From an uncultured bacterium (lineage in GTDB: Bacteria; Actinomycetota; Coriobacteriia; Coriobacteriales; Atopobiaceae), in assembly GCA_905215465.1 (NCBI GenBank), contig CAJMPT010000063.1, positions 1 to 7,096 on the forward strand: DNA of 7,096 nt. The letters run 5' to 3'. Within the stretch, counting starts at the first letter, position 1. Every line of letters begins with the position of its first letter. The translations under genes and the position numbers were made by a program. Shown here in pieces: positions 1 to 5,436 of the stretch. Below the pieces are notes generated by a model, which worked only from the letters and a program-made list of their open reading frames with translations, made no database searches and had not been told where the DNA came from.

Positions 1-71
1 GCCTCGTCTCGCGTGGATGCGGTGGTGCCTATTGCCACGGCCTCCGGTTTGAGCAGGTCGGTGATTCTCAC
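1..71 (-). CDS. fruA: Fructose PTS protein, EIIA domain N-terminus (partial, runs off the window)
   Basis: Only the first 23 complete codons are present, read leftward from a GTG at 71-69. They give (M)RITDLLKPEAVAIGTTAST and then RDE. The ITDLLKPE opening is typical of the EIIA(Fru)/PtsN-type phosphotransfer domain at the start of fructose PTS permeases. A purine-rich AAGGGG lies about six bases ahead of the GTG and supports that start. The gap to the fruK stop is 33 bases, so the two genes are almost certainly co-transcribed. The order regulator-kinase-permease is the classical fruRKA arrangement and fits a fructose-specific PTS that delivers fructose 1-phosphate to FruK. The phosphorylated histidine and any EIIB/EIIC domains lie outside the window, so it could be a stand-alone EIIA or a full EIIABC. 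The family call rests on a short stretch plus gene context. Confidence 0.72.
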   Translation of the reverse strand, partial: MRITDLLKPEAVAIGTTASTRDE

Positions 72-104
72 TTCAAACCCCTTCCCTTATTGACTGGCCC
101 CGCC

Positions 105-1004
105 TTAGCGGGACATCAGGTCCTCAACCTCAGGGCGCGTTGCCAGGTGATCGCTGAACGCGCTTGCGGAGCCGGCTGCCAGGCCCATCTGGAAGGCCGT
201 CTGGTAGCTGCCGGTCTCCATGAGTCCGGCAAGGAAGCCGGCCACGCAGGAGTCGCCCGCGCCAACGGAGTTGACCACGGTTCCGCGGGCGGCCGGGCTC
301 TGGTAGACCTGGCCGTCGGCGGCCACGAGCACGCCGCCCTCCCCCGCCATGGAGACGAGCACGTTCTGGGAGCCCATCTCCTGCATGCGGCGGGCGTAGG
401 GAACGACCTCGTCGCGGGTCTTGAGCGTGACGCCAAAGATGTCCCCAAGCTCGTGGTTGTTGGGCTTCACGAGGAAGGGGCGCAAGGAGAGCACGCGGGT
501 GAGCAGATCGCGCTCTGCGTCCACGACGATGCGCACACCGTGGCCGGCCAGGCGCTCCATGACCTGCTCGTACATGTCGGAAGGCAGCGTGTTGGGTACG
601 GAGCCGGAGATGACGAGGGTGTCATCCTGGCCAAGGACGTCCAGCTTGGAGAAGAGCTCGTCAACGTCGGCAGCGGTGATGTGGGGACCCTGGCCGTTGA
701 GCTCGGTCTCCTCCTGGGCCTTGACCTTGGCGTTGATGCGCGTGAAGCCCTCCTCGACGTGCACGAGGTCGGCGTCGACCCCGGCGTCTGTCAGGAGTTT
801 CTCCAGCGCCACTCCGGTCACGCCGGCAGAGAAGCCCAGCGCACGGGAGGGGTGGCCGAGGTTGCCCAGGACAATGGACACGTTGATGCCCTTGCCGCCG
901 GGAAGAAGCTGCTCATAGGTGGTGCGGTTGATGGTGCCCAGACGCATCTCGTCTACGCGGACGATGTAGTCCAGCGAGGGGTTGAACGTAACGGTGAAGA
1001 TCAT
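105..1004 (-). CDS. fruK: 1-phosphofructokinase (PfkB/ribokinase family)
   Basis: This 299-residue protein has the usual length for FruK. It phosphorylates cytosolic fructose 1-phosphate with ATP to give fructose 1,6-bisphosphate, feeding glycolysis. The opening MIFTVTFNPSLDYIVRV is typical of the FruK/LacC branch. PfkB signature 1 is seen as PGGKGINVS (residues 35-43), followed by SGSVP (133-137) and KPNNHEL (180-186). Signature 2 is NSVGAGDSCVAGF with the GAGDS anion hole at 248-252; D251 is the expected catalytic base. The ATG at 1004 has a GGAGG six bases upstream. The close relatives LacC (tagatose-6-phosphate kinase) and 6-phosphofructokinase 2 cannot be excluded from sequence alone. 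The DeoR regulator upstream and the PTS EIIA start 33 bases downstream favour FruK. Expression is probably controlled from the 176-base gap upstream, which carries operator-like repeats. Confidence 0.92.
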   Translation of the reverse strand: MIFTVTFNPSLDYIVRVDEMRLGTINRTTYEQLLPGGKGINVSIVLGNLGHPSRALGFSAGVTGVALEKLLTDAGVDADLVHVEEGFTRINAKVKAQEETELNGQGPHITAADVDELFSKLDVLGQDDTLVISGSVPNTLPSDMYEQVMERLAGHGVRIVVDAERDLLTRVLSLRPFLVKPNNHELGDIFGVTLKTRDEVVPYARRMQEMGSQNVLVSMAGEGGVLVAADGQVYQSPAARGTVVNSVGAGDSCVAGFLAGLMETGSYQTAFQMGLAAGSASAFSDHLATRPEVEDLMSR

Positions 1005-1047
1005 GCGATGCCTCCGCTCTCTCTTCAGGCCCTTGCGGGCGTCTGCC

Positions 1048-1135
1048 TTGCTCGTTGTTGGGTATTATTGCTCATTCTTGCGCGGTTGTGCGCAGGAATT
1101 TGCAGAAAATAGCATTTTCGTTCAACAACGAGCAA
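1048..1135 (-). promoter_or_regulatory. Candidate fruK promoter and FruR operators in the fruR-fruK gap
   Basis: The 176-base gap between fruR and fruK contains three related 13-mers. TTGCTCGTTGTTG is at 1048-1060. TTGCTCATTCTTG, with two differences, is at 1068-1080 in the same direction exactly 20 bases on, about two helical turns. A perfect inverted copy, CAACAACGAGCAA, is at 1123-1135. A minus-strand AATAAT (1064-1069), one mismatch from the TATAAT -10 box, lies between the first two copies and overlaps the second by two bases. I see no convincing -35 box at 17 bases. The spacing and orientation suggest a repressor site covering the promoter plus an upstream site that could form a loop. 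FruR is the obvious candidate ligand, and its effector in this family is usually a fructose phosphate. The repeats are seen directly; the binding protein is inferred. Confidence 0.5.
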
Positions 1136-1180
1136 AGGCGAGAAGGGCGAGGAGTCGTGGAGGCACCCACAACTTCGTGA

Positions 1181-1933
1181 CTAGGCGTCCACCACCATGA
1201 CGTTCTCGCAGCCCAGAAGGGCCGAGGTGGCGGGAAGGGTGCTGGTGATGAGGACGGCGTCCTCGAAGCTGGCAAAGCTCACACGGCTCACGCGGTCTGC
1301 CTTGCTGGCGTCAGCAAGCACAAAGCGGTTGAGGGTCTGGCGCATGGAGAGGCGCTTGACCTCGGCCTCGGCCACGTCGGGCGTGGTGAAGCCGTCCTTG
1401 CGCGTGATGCCATTGGCGCCCCAGAAGCCCAGCGTGAAGTGGTAGTTCGCGATGGCGGCGTTGGTGTCGGGGCCCACGACGGCCTGCGTTGCGCTCTTGA
1501 GGGTGCCGCCCAGGACGATGACCTCAAAGCCGCGCGAGGCCAGCTTGAGCGCGTGCGAGACGCTGTCGGTGGCGTAGGTCGCACGCATCTCGTCAAGGCA
1601 GTCAACCAGCAGGTCGACGGAGGAGCCGGCGTCCAGGTAGACAAAGTCCTGCGGGCCCACCAGGCGCGCGGCGGCCTGGGCGATGGCGCGCTTCTGGGCC
1701 ACGTTCTTGGCGGAGCGCTCGGCCACGGGCACGTCGTGCTGGACGTCCTCGGCGTCAAGCGCCACGGCGCCGCCGTGCACCTTGTTGAGCTTGCCGGCAT
1801 CCGCCAGCTGGGCAAGATCGCGGCGAATGGTTGACTCAGAGATGCCCATGCGCTCGGCGAGCTCGCCGACGGTGGCCGAGCCCTCCTCATTCACGATGCC
1901 CAGGATCTTTGAGTGGCGCTTGTCCGCAAGCAT
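1181..1933 (-). CDS. fruR: DeoR-family transcriptional regulator of the fructose operon
   Basis: This 250-residue protein has the full length expected for a DeoR-family sugar regulator. The N-terminal winged helix-turn-helix spans about residues 8-57 and includes TVGELAERMGISESTIRRDL and the trailing LNKVHGGAV. The C-terminal DeoRC sensor domain (about 75-235) shows the sugar-phosphate-binding signatures YLDAGSS (99-105), VLGGTL (140-145) and GANGITRKDGFTTPDVAEAEVKR (172-194). The start is the ATG at 1933. An AGGGGAG sits just upstream, and the protein begins like family members, so the longer open frame reaching past 2400 is not coding. It lies directly upstream of fruK in the same direction, as FruR does in many Gram-positive bacteria, where it represses the operon until fructose 1-phosphate (or the bisphosphate) accumulates. 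Local control of fru is inferred from position; a role at other sugar genes is possible. Confidence 0.9.
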   Translation of the reverse strand: MLADKRHSKILGIVNEEGSATVGELAERMGISESTIRRDLAQLADAGKLNKVHGGAVALDAEDVQHDVPVAERSAKNVAQKRAIAQAAARLVGPQDFVYLDAGSSVDLLVDCLDEMRATYATDSVSHALKLASRGFEVIVLGGTLKSATQAVVGPDTNAAIANYHFTLGFWGANGITRKDGFTTPDVAEAEVKRLSMRQTLNRFVLADASKADRVSRVSFASFEDAVLITSTLPATSALLGCENVMVVDA

Positions 1934-1972
1934 GGTTTTCTCCCCTTCCAAAACCTTCCAACTTCGCGCAAA

Positions 1973-1978
1973 AGTATA
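1973..1978 (-). promoter_or_regulatory. Candidate -10 box for fruR
   Basis: Read on the minus strand the hexamer is TATACT, one mismatch from the consensus, 40 bases ahead of the fruR ATG. No good -35 element is seen at the normal spacing. The leader between it and the gene holds two direct copies of CCTTCCAA (plus strand 1944-1951 and 1954-1961). These could be a protein site or simply part of the purine-rich translation start. This is the only AT-rich promoter-like hexamer in the fruR upstream region. Confidence 0.35.
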
Positions 1979-1989
1979 CGTCGAGAAGT

Positions 1990-2028
1990 GCGCCGCGGCC
2001 GCCAATCCCCGCCCGGCGGCCGCGGCGC
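1990..2028. repeat. Perfect 14-bp GC-rich inverted repeat in the fruR/orphan divergent gap
   Basis: GCGCCGCGGCCGCC at 1990-2003 is exactly complementary to GGCGGCCGCGGCGC at 2015-2028, with an 11-base spacer. The stem is entirely G and C, followed on the plus strand by a run of nine C residues and no T tract, so it does not look like a standard terminator. It lies upstream of the candidate fruR -10 box and about 190 bases ahead of the orphan gene. It could insulate the divergent genes, be a protein site, or be a remnant of a mobile palindrome. The rest of the 286-base gap (1934-2219) shows no RNA gene and no clear promoter for the plus-strand gene. Confidence 0.6.
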
Positions 2029-2204
2029 CCCCCCCGTCCTGTGGAGGGAACGTAGTCTTTCTCGCGCACAGGCGTATTTGCGATTCAGCGCTCCCTATAG
2101 CCCTACCTGGGGATTGCATGCCTCGTGCAAGCGTGAGGAAAGTCAGCTGTCCGCGGCCGGAAAGCCAGCTGCAAGTGCTGCGGAGTAGCCTAACGCCACC
2201 AATC

Positions 2205-2214
2205 GGAGAGGGGG
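2205..2214 (+). promoter_or_regulatory. Ribosome binding site that decides the orphan gene's start
   Basis: GGAGAGGGGG ends five bases before a GTG at 2220. The competing in-frame ATG at 2118 has only a weak GGGGA ahead of it and would add 34 residues of low-complexity, arginine- and serine-rich sequence. The GTG start gives MDVILAGSDSLW, a natural hydrophobic opening that matches, from memory, the way related coriobacterial proteins begin. Confidence 0.6.
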
Positions 2215-2219
2215 CACAC

Positions 2220-3317
2220 GTGGACGTCATCCTTGCGGGCTCAGACTCGCTTTGGCTACTCAGAAAAGCACGGTCGGACGCGGGACTTGGCCTGACTTCC
2301 GTAGAGGGCGGACCCAGGTCACACGTGCCGCACGCGACCGAGCTCGCCGCGCTAAGGAACGCACTGCCGGACGACTTCAGGACGTTTGGGCCAGACTCGC
2401 CCCTCGAGCTGACGTCACTCAGCCGAGAGGGACGCCCCTGTCTGAGGTCAGTTAGGGCGCACGCTAGCCTAGCAGGCATTACTGAAGGAACCTATCTGCT
2501 GGTCACAGGCCTTCCCGAGAGCGGACCCCGCATCTATGTGGAGGGTCCTGCGCTCACGCTTGCGCACATGGCGTCACGCTTGGGTCAGGCCGTCAAGAGG
2601 GAGGCCCTTACCGAGGAGGCGGCCTTCTTCAGGCTGATGGGACTAGCCTCGGAACTCTGCGGCACCTATGGCCGTGACCCCGCAAACCCCGCGAAAGGAG
2701 AGTGCTCCTGGGACATCGACGCGCTCTGCTCTTCTGATGAGCTTCTTCGTTCCCTTGGCGTAATCACCGGCGTGCGCGGCGTGCGCCCGGCAAGACAGGC
2801 AGCGGGGCTCGTGATTCCCGGATCTGCCTCCCCCGCCGAGAGTCTGCTTGCCATGGCCATGAGCCTCCCCGCAGACCTGGGCGGCGTCCCATTTCCCGCC
2901 TTTAGGCACAATCAGGCGCTCCCCTGGCCACAAGACTTCAACGGACTCATCAAGCACCAAACCATGACGCCCGACTTCTATTGGCCGCAGCACTCCGTGG
3001 CGCTTGAGTACGACGGAACCCGCCATGCCGAGAAAGACCGCGTCTGGGAAGACCACCGACGCCAGCAGGACTACACCACCTGCGGGATATCGCTGCTCTG
3101 CGCCCAAGCAGAGGACCTCAGGAGCGCCGGGGCGCTCGAACGCCTCATGCGTATCGTCGCGCTCCAGCTGGCGTCAAGGGAGAAGGCGGGATTTCTCCAG
3201 AAAGTCGAGGCGGCGCTTCTGGAACCGGGGTCTTCGGCGGCGCGCGCGACGCTTCTTTCGCAGCTGCTGCCACCCGCGCAAGACGGGCAGAGCACCGAGG
3301 AATCCCCGCACTCATGA
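2220..3317 (+). CDS. Orphan protein with DUF559/Vsr-like (PD-(D/E)XK) C-terminal domain
   Basis: This is a 365-residue cytosolic-looking protein with no signal peptide or membrane segment. The N-terminal half (about 1-190) matches no domain I can name; it contains GTYLLVTG, then RIYVEGPALTLAHMA, then LASELCGTYGRD. A conserved-looking block SASPAESLLAMAMSLP (202-217) follows, with E207 in a probable helix. The C-terminal region reads MTPDFYWPQHSVALEYDGTRH (249-269), with D252, E263 and D265, then K272, D278 and the DHRRQQDY segment (278-285). This PDF...(E)YDG..H...D..R pattern is that of DUF559/Vsr-type restriction-endonuclease folds. Similar proteins, with the SASP-E-LP and EYDG blocks, recur as paralogues in Coriobacteriia (recalled, not searched), sometimes annotated as hypothetical or AbiEi-like. 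It is alone on its strand, divergent from fruR and convergent with the nan operon. Its codon use, with AGG and CTA, looks less biased than its neighbours'. Its last codons lie inside a palindrome. Nuclease activity is unproven. Confidence 0.75.
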   Translation: MDVILAGSDSLWLLRKARSDAGLGLTSVEGGPRSHVPHATELAALRNALPDDFRTFGPDSPLELTSLSREGRPCLRSVRAHASLAGITEGTYLLVTGLPESGPRIYVEGPALTLAHMASRLGQAVKREALTEEAAFFRLMGLASELCGTYGRDPANPAKGECSWDIDALCSSDELLRSLGVITGVRGVRPARQAAGLVIPGSASPAESLLAMAMSLPADLGGVPFPAFRHNQALPWPQDFNGLIKHQTMTPDFYWPQHSVALEYDGTRHAEKDRVWEDHRRQQDYTTCGISLLCAQAEDLRSAGALERLMRIVALQLASREKAGFLQKVEAALLEPGSSAARATLLSQLLPPAQDGQSTEESPHS

Positions 3318-3343
3318 GTGCGGGGCCATCCAGTGCGGGTTTT
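3304..3343 (+). terminator. Probable terminator of the orphan gene, overlapping its stop codon
   Basis: CCCGCACT at 3305-3312 can pair with AGTGCGGG at 3332-3339, which is followed directly by TTTT (3340-3343). This gives a GC-rich stem with a short U tract. It competes with a second pairing, the perfect 22-base palindrome CCCCGCACTCATGAGTGCGGGG (3304-3325) that surrounds the TGA stop at 3315-3317. Only the first pairing places the T run immediately after the stem. The T run is short, so termination may be partial. Confidence 0.45.
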
Positions 3344-3444
3344 AGCTCGCAAGCGCCCCGCACTGGATTTGGCGAGAAGGACATAACCGCAGGTACTTCT
3401 CGTCGCGGTTCATCCAGTGTGGGCACCAATCCCCGCACTGGATG
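3304..3444. repeat. Palindromic repeat cluster: six alternating copies of a CCCCGCACT core and four hairpins
   Basis: Within 141 bases the core occurs six times in alternating orientation: 3304-3312, 3317-3325, 3327-3339 (CATCCAGTGCGGG), 3356-3368 (CCCCGCACTGGAT), 3411-3423 (CATCCAGTGTGGG) and 3431-3444 (CCCCGCACTGGATG). The copies form hairpins at 3304-3325 (22-base perfect palindrome), 3328-3368 (12 perfect pairs, 17-base loop) and 3411-3444 (13 pairs, one G-T wobble). A different hairpin sits between them at 3371-3404, where CGAGAAGGACAT pairs with AGGTACTTCTCG (10 of 12). The arrangement resembles REP/BIME-type or other interspersed palindromic elements placed between convergent genes. 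No open frame or transposase is associated with it here, apart from the adjacent nuclease-fold gene whose last codons it overlaps. Confidence 0.8.
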
Positions 3445-3477
3445 GGAGCGCCCGTAGAGTGCCAACAAGATAACGGA

Positions 3478-3495
3478 GCCCGGAGGAGTCCGGGC
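3478..3495 (-). terminator. Probable terminator of the nan operon, downstream of nanE
   Basis: On the minus strand GCCCGGA-CTCC-TCCGGGC forms a perfect 7-bp stem with a 4-base loop. It is followed by TCCGTTATCTTGTTG, a loose T-rich tail rather than a clean U run. It lies 41 bases past the nanE stop and before the repeat cluster, a sensible place to end the operon. Confidence 0.6.
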
Positions 3496-3536
3496 CCCGC
3501 GGGGGACGCGCGTATGGTGAGAAGCGCCAGCAGGGG

Positions 3537-4226
3537 CTACTCCTCGATGGCCGCCTTGAACCAGCTGGTCAGGCTCGTGGGGTGCGTGATGCCGGTGCCC
3601 ACGACCACGGCCCAGGCACCCTCGTCCATGACGAGCTTGGCGTCGGCGGGCGTGTGGACGTGGCCCTCGCAGATCACGGGGAAGCCGGGGAACTCCTCGA
3701 GCGCCTGGCGCAGGATGGGGATGTCCGGGCCGTCGTTCATGGTGGTGTCGATGGCCGCCTTGTTGTGGCTGAGCGTGGTGGAGACCAGGTCGCAGCCACA
3801 GGCCACGCCGCGACGGATGTCCTCGATGGTCATGCAGTCGGCCATGATGAGGGTGTCGCACTGCTCGCGCAGCTCGTGAACGGTCTCCTCGAAGGTGCGA
3901 CCGTCCGGACGCGGGCGGTCGGTGGCGTCGAGGGCCACCACGTCGGCGCCGGCGTTGACGCAGGCCACGGCGTGGCGCAGGGTCGGGGTGATGTAGACGC
4001 CCTCGTGGCCCTCCTTCCACAGGCCGATGACGGGCACGTCGCAGCGGCCCTTGATGGCAGCGATGTCAGAGAGGCCCTGGCAGCGGATGGCGGCGGCGCC
4101 ACCGAGCTCACAGGCGCGGGCCATCTGGGCCATGGTCTCCGGGTGTCGCAGGGGCTCGCCGGGGTACGCCTGGACGCTAACGATGAGCTTGCCCTTGATG
4201 GACTGGACGAGCGGACTGGTTGCCAT
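3537..4226 (-). CDS. nanE: N-acetylmannosamine-6-phosphate 2-epimerase
   Basis: This 229-residue protein has the normal length for NanE, a cytosolic (beta/alpha)8-barrel enzyme. It converts ManNAc-6-phosphate to GlcNAc-6-phosphate, joining sialic acid breakdown to amino-sugar metabolism. Visible family blocks are KLIVSVQA (13-20), GAAAIRCQGLSDIAAIK (43-59), VPVIGLWKE (64-72), ALDATDRPRPDG (98-109), MADCMTIEDI (128-137), EGHVHTPADA (187-196) and VVVGTGITHP (207-216). By analogy with Clostridium perfringens NanE, K71 and E187 are the likely catalytic lysine and glutamate. The ATG at 4226 has AAAGGAG five bases upstream; a longer frame to 4265 would run through the intergenic hairpin and is rejected. 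It is the last gene of the nan operon, 69 bases after nanK, and a terminator-like hairpin follows. Confidence 0.93.
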   Translation of the reverse strand: MATSPLVQSIKGKLIVSVQAYPGEPLRHPETMAQMARACELGGAAAIRCQGLSDIAAIKGRCDVPVIGLWKEGHEGVYITPTLRHAVACVNAGADVVALDATDRPRPDGRTFEETVHELREQCDTLIMADCMTIEDIRRGVACGCDLVSTTLSHNKAAIDTTMNDGPDIPILRQALEEFPGFPVICEGHVHTPADAKLVMDEGAWAVVVGTGITHPTSLTSWFKAAIEE

Positions 4227-4242
4227 GCTTGCTCCTTTCACA

Positions 4243-4273
4243 CCGGTGCGGCGAGAAGTGCGCACCGCACCGG
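4243..4273 (-). other. Hairpin in the nanK-nanE spacer
   Basis: CCGGTGCGG (4243-4251) and CCGCACCGG (4265-4273) are perfectly complementary over 9 bp around a 13-base loop. It ends four bases before the nanE ribosome binding site and fills most of the 69-base spacer. With no T run it is more likely a processing, stability or translation-control structure than a terminator. Confidence 0.55.
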
Positions 4274-4295
4274 ATGCCGACGCTTGCTCCGCCGG

Positions 4296-5261
4296 CTACT
4301 CGAACTCGACGTAGGCGGACTTGACGATGTTCTCGGCGGCGCCGATCAGGGGCGCGTCCCCGCCCAGATCGCCGGAGACGACGGGCGTCTTGGCGCACGG
4401 GGGCATGACGGCCTCGGACCAGCCGGCGGCCATGGCGTCGTGCCAGGCAGGGCCGCACTGGGCCACGGAACCGGAGAGGATGATGCAGTCCGGGTCGAGC
4501 ATGTTGACGAGGCTGCCCAGGACCTCGCCAATGGCGTGTCCGCTTCTGGCCTCGGCCTCTATGGCGGCCTTCTCGCCAGCCGCGGCGCGGCGGTCGATGA
4601 CGGCGCCGTCGACGTCGTTGCCGTCCTCGCCCTTGGGGTCGCCGCCGAGCTCGAGGTAGCGGTCGATGATGCCCGGGCCGCAGGCGATGGTCTCGAGGTG
4701 GCCGGTGGCGCCGCACTGGCACGGGATGCCGGCGGCGTCCGTGCAGCTCACGTGGCCGATGTGGCCGGCCTCGTTGTGGGCGCCCAGCATGATGGAGCCG
4801 CGCTCCACGAAGGCACCGCCGATGCCCGTGCCCACGGCCACCACAAGGCAGCTGGAGGCGTCGCGGCCGGCGCCCCAGCGGGCCTCGCCCAGGGCGTGGG
4901 CGTGCACGTCGTTGAGAACGCGGGCGGGCAGGCCCGTGGCCGCGGTCAGCTCAGCGCTCAGGTGGGTGCCGCCCCAGCCGGGCATCATGTCGTTTGCGTA
5001 GGTGACGTCGCCGGTGCGCGGGTCGATGACGCCTCCGGAGGAGACGCCGATGCCGCAGACGTCCTCGCCGGCAAGCTCGATGACGCGCTTGGCCATCTTG
5101 ATGGCGTTGGCCAGGACCTGCTGGCCGCCCTTCTTGGCCTCGGTCGGGATCTTGTCGTAGAACTTCACGACGGGCTTGGCGCCCTCCTCGAGGGTCACCA
5201 GCGCGGACGCGATCTTGGTGCCGCCGATGTCGATGGCCACTACCTTCTTGCCCTGAGCCAT
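4296..5261 (-). CDS. nanK: ROK-family kinase, probable N-acetylmannosamine kinase
   Basis: This 321-residue protein is of normal ROK length. ROK sugar kinases transfer the ATP gamma-phosphate to a hexose or amino-sugar in the cytosol; the place between nanA and nanE points to ManNAc. Seen motifs are the phosphate-binding DIGGTK (11-16), LNDVHAHALGE with catalytic base D118, the adenosine-side loop GTGIGG (144-149), NEAGHIGH (163-170) and LSGSV (262-266). The ROK zinc site normally uses a histidine (here H170) and three cysteines in CxCGxxGC. This protein reads CQCGATGHLE (181-190), keeping C181 and C183 but with H188 in place of the third cysteine. The start ATG at 5261 has GGAGG upstream. 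Glucokinase or another ROK specificity is possible from sequence alone; the neighbours make NanK the best call. The 175-base gap before it holds a strong hairpin, so it may be expressed at a different level from nanA. Confidence 0.85.
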   Translation of the reverse strand: MAQGKKVVAIDIGGTKIASALVTLEEGAKPVVKFYDKIPTEAKKGGQQVLANAIKMAKRVIELAGEDVCGIGVSSGGVIDPRTGDVTYANDMMPGWGGTHLSAELTAATGLPARVLNDVHAHALGEARWGAGRDASSCLVVAVGTGIGGAFVERGSIMLGAHNEAGHIGHVSCTDAAGIPCQCGATGHLETIACGPGIIDRYLELGGDPKGEDGNDVDGAVIDRRAAAGEKAAIEAEARSGHAIGEVLGSLVNMLDPDCIILSGSVAQCGPAWHDAMAAGWSEAVMPPCAKTPVVSGDLGGDAPLIGAAENIVKSAYVEFE

Positions 5262-5274
5262 GGTTCCTCCAACC

Positions 5275-5290
5275 TCAGACGTTCAGACGT
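5275..5290. repeat. Tandem 8-bp repeat in the nanK leader
   Basis: TCAGACGT occurs twice back to back (5275-5282 and 5283-5290) just upstream of the nanK ribosome binding site. Two copies of eight bases could be a small regulator site or chance slippage. I see no strong promoter beside it. Confidence 0.4.
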
Positions 5291-5348
5291 TTTGATAAGG
5301 ACGGGCGCTTCCCGCGCAGGCTCGCGCGCCTCCCCGCACCCTACAGGA

Positions 5349-5378
5349 CGGGCGGACGCCGGAAAGGGCGCCCGCCCG
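5349..5378 (-). other. Strong hairpin in the nanA-nanK spacer, possible partial terminator
   Basis: CGGGCGGGCGCC pairs with GGCGTCCGCCCG on the transcript over 12 bp with one G-U pair and a 6-base loop (plus strand arms 5349-5360 and 5367-5378). The next transcribed bases, TCCTGTAGGG, contain no U run. In a high-GC actinobacterium this could still attenuate transcription or protect the nanA message from decay. It sits 59 bases after the nanA stop and 88 before nanK. Confidence 0.55.
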
Positions 5379-5436
5379 CAGGGGGATGAAAAGGGTTCGC
5401 CCGCCACCTGGGGCGGTCGCTCCCCTCTTCTACCGC

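Noticed and set aside
90..1112. A 340-codon plus-strand open frame opposite fruK
   Set aside because: Antisense shadow of fruK, which has all PfkB signatures; the frame shows no domain of its own.
1153..1174. Eight-pair stem downstream of fruR (AGTCGTGG/CCACAACT) as a terminator
   Set aside because: It contains a mismatch or wobble, has no T run, and fruK follows in the same direction, so there is too little to call a terminator.
2118..2219. Alternative ATG start at 2118 for the orphan gene
   Set aside because: Weak ribosome binding site and an added arginine/serine-rich stretch. The GTG at 2220 has a far better site and a family-like N-terminus. Not excluded experimentally.
1934..2479. N-terminal extension of fruR by 182 codons
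   Set aside because: It would run through the GC palindrome and antisense to the orphan gene. The DeoR helix-turn-helix starts right after the ATG at 1933, which has its own ribosome binding site.
3304..3444. CRISPR-like array
   Set aside because: The repeated core alternates in orientation, is only 9-13 bases long and has irregular spacing; there are no cas genes nearby.
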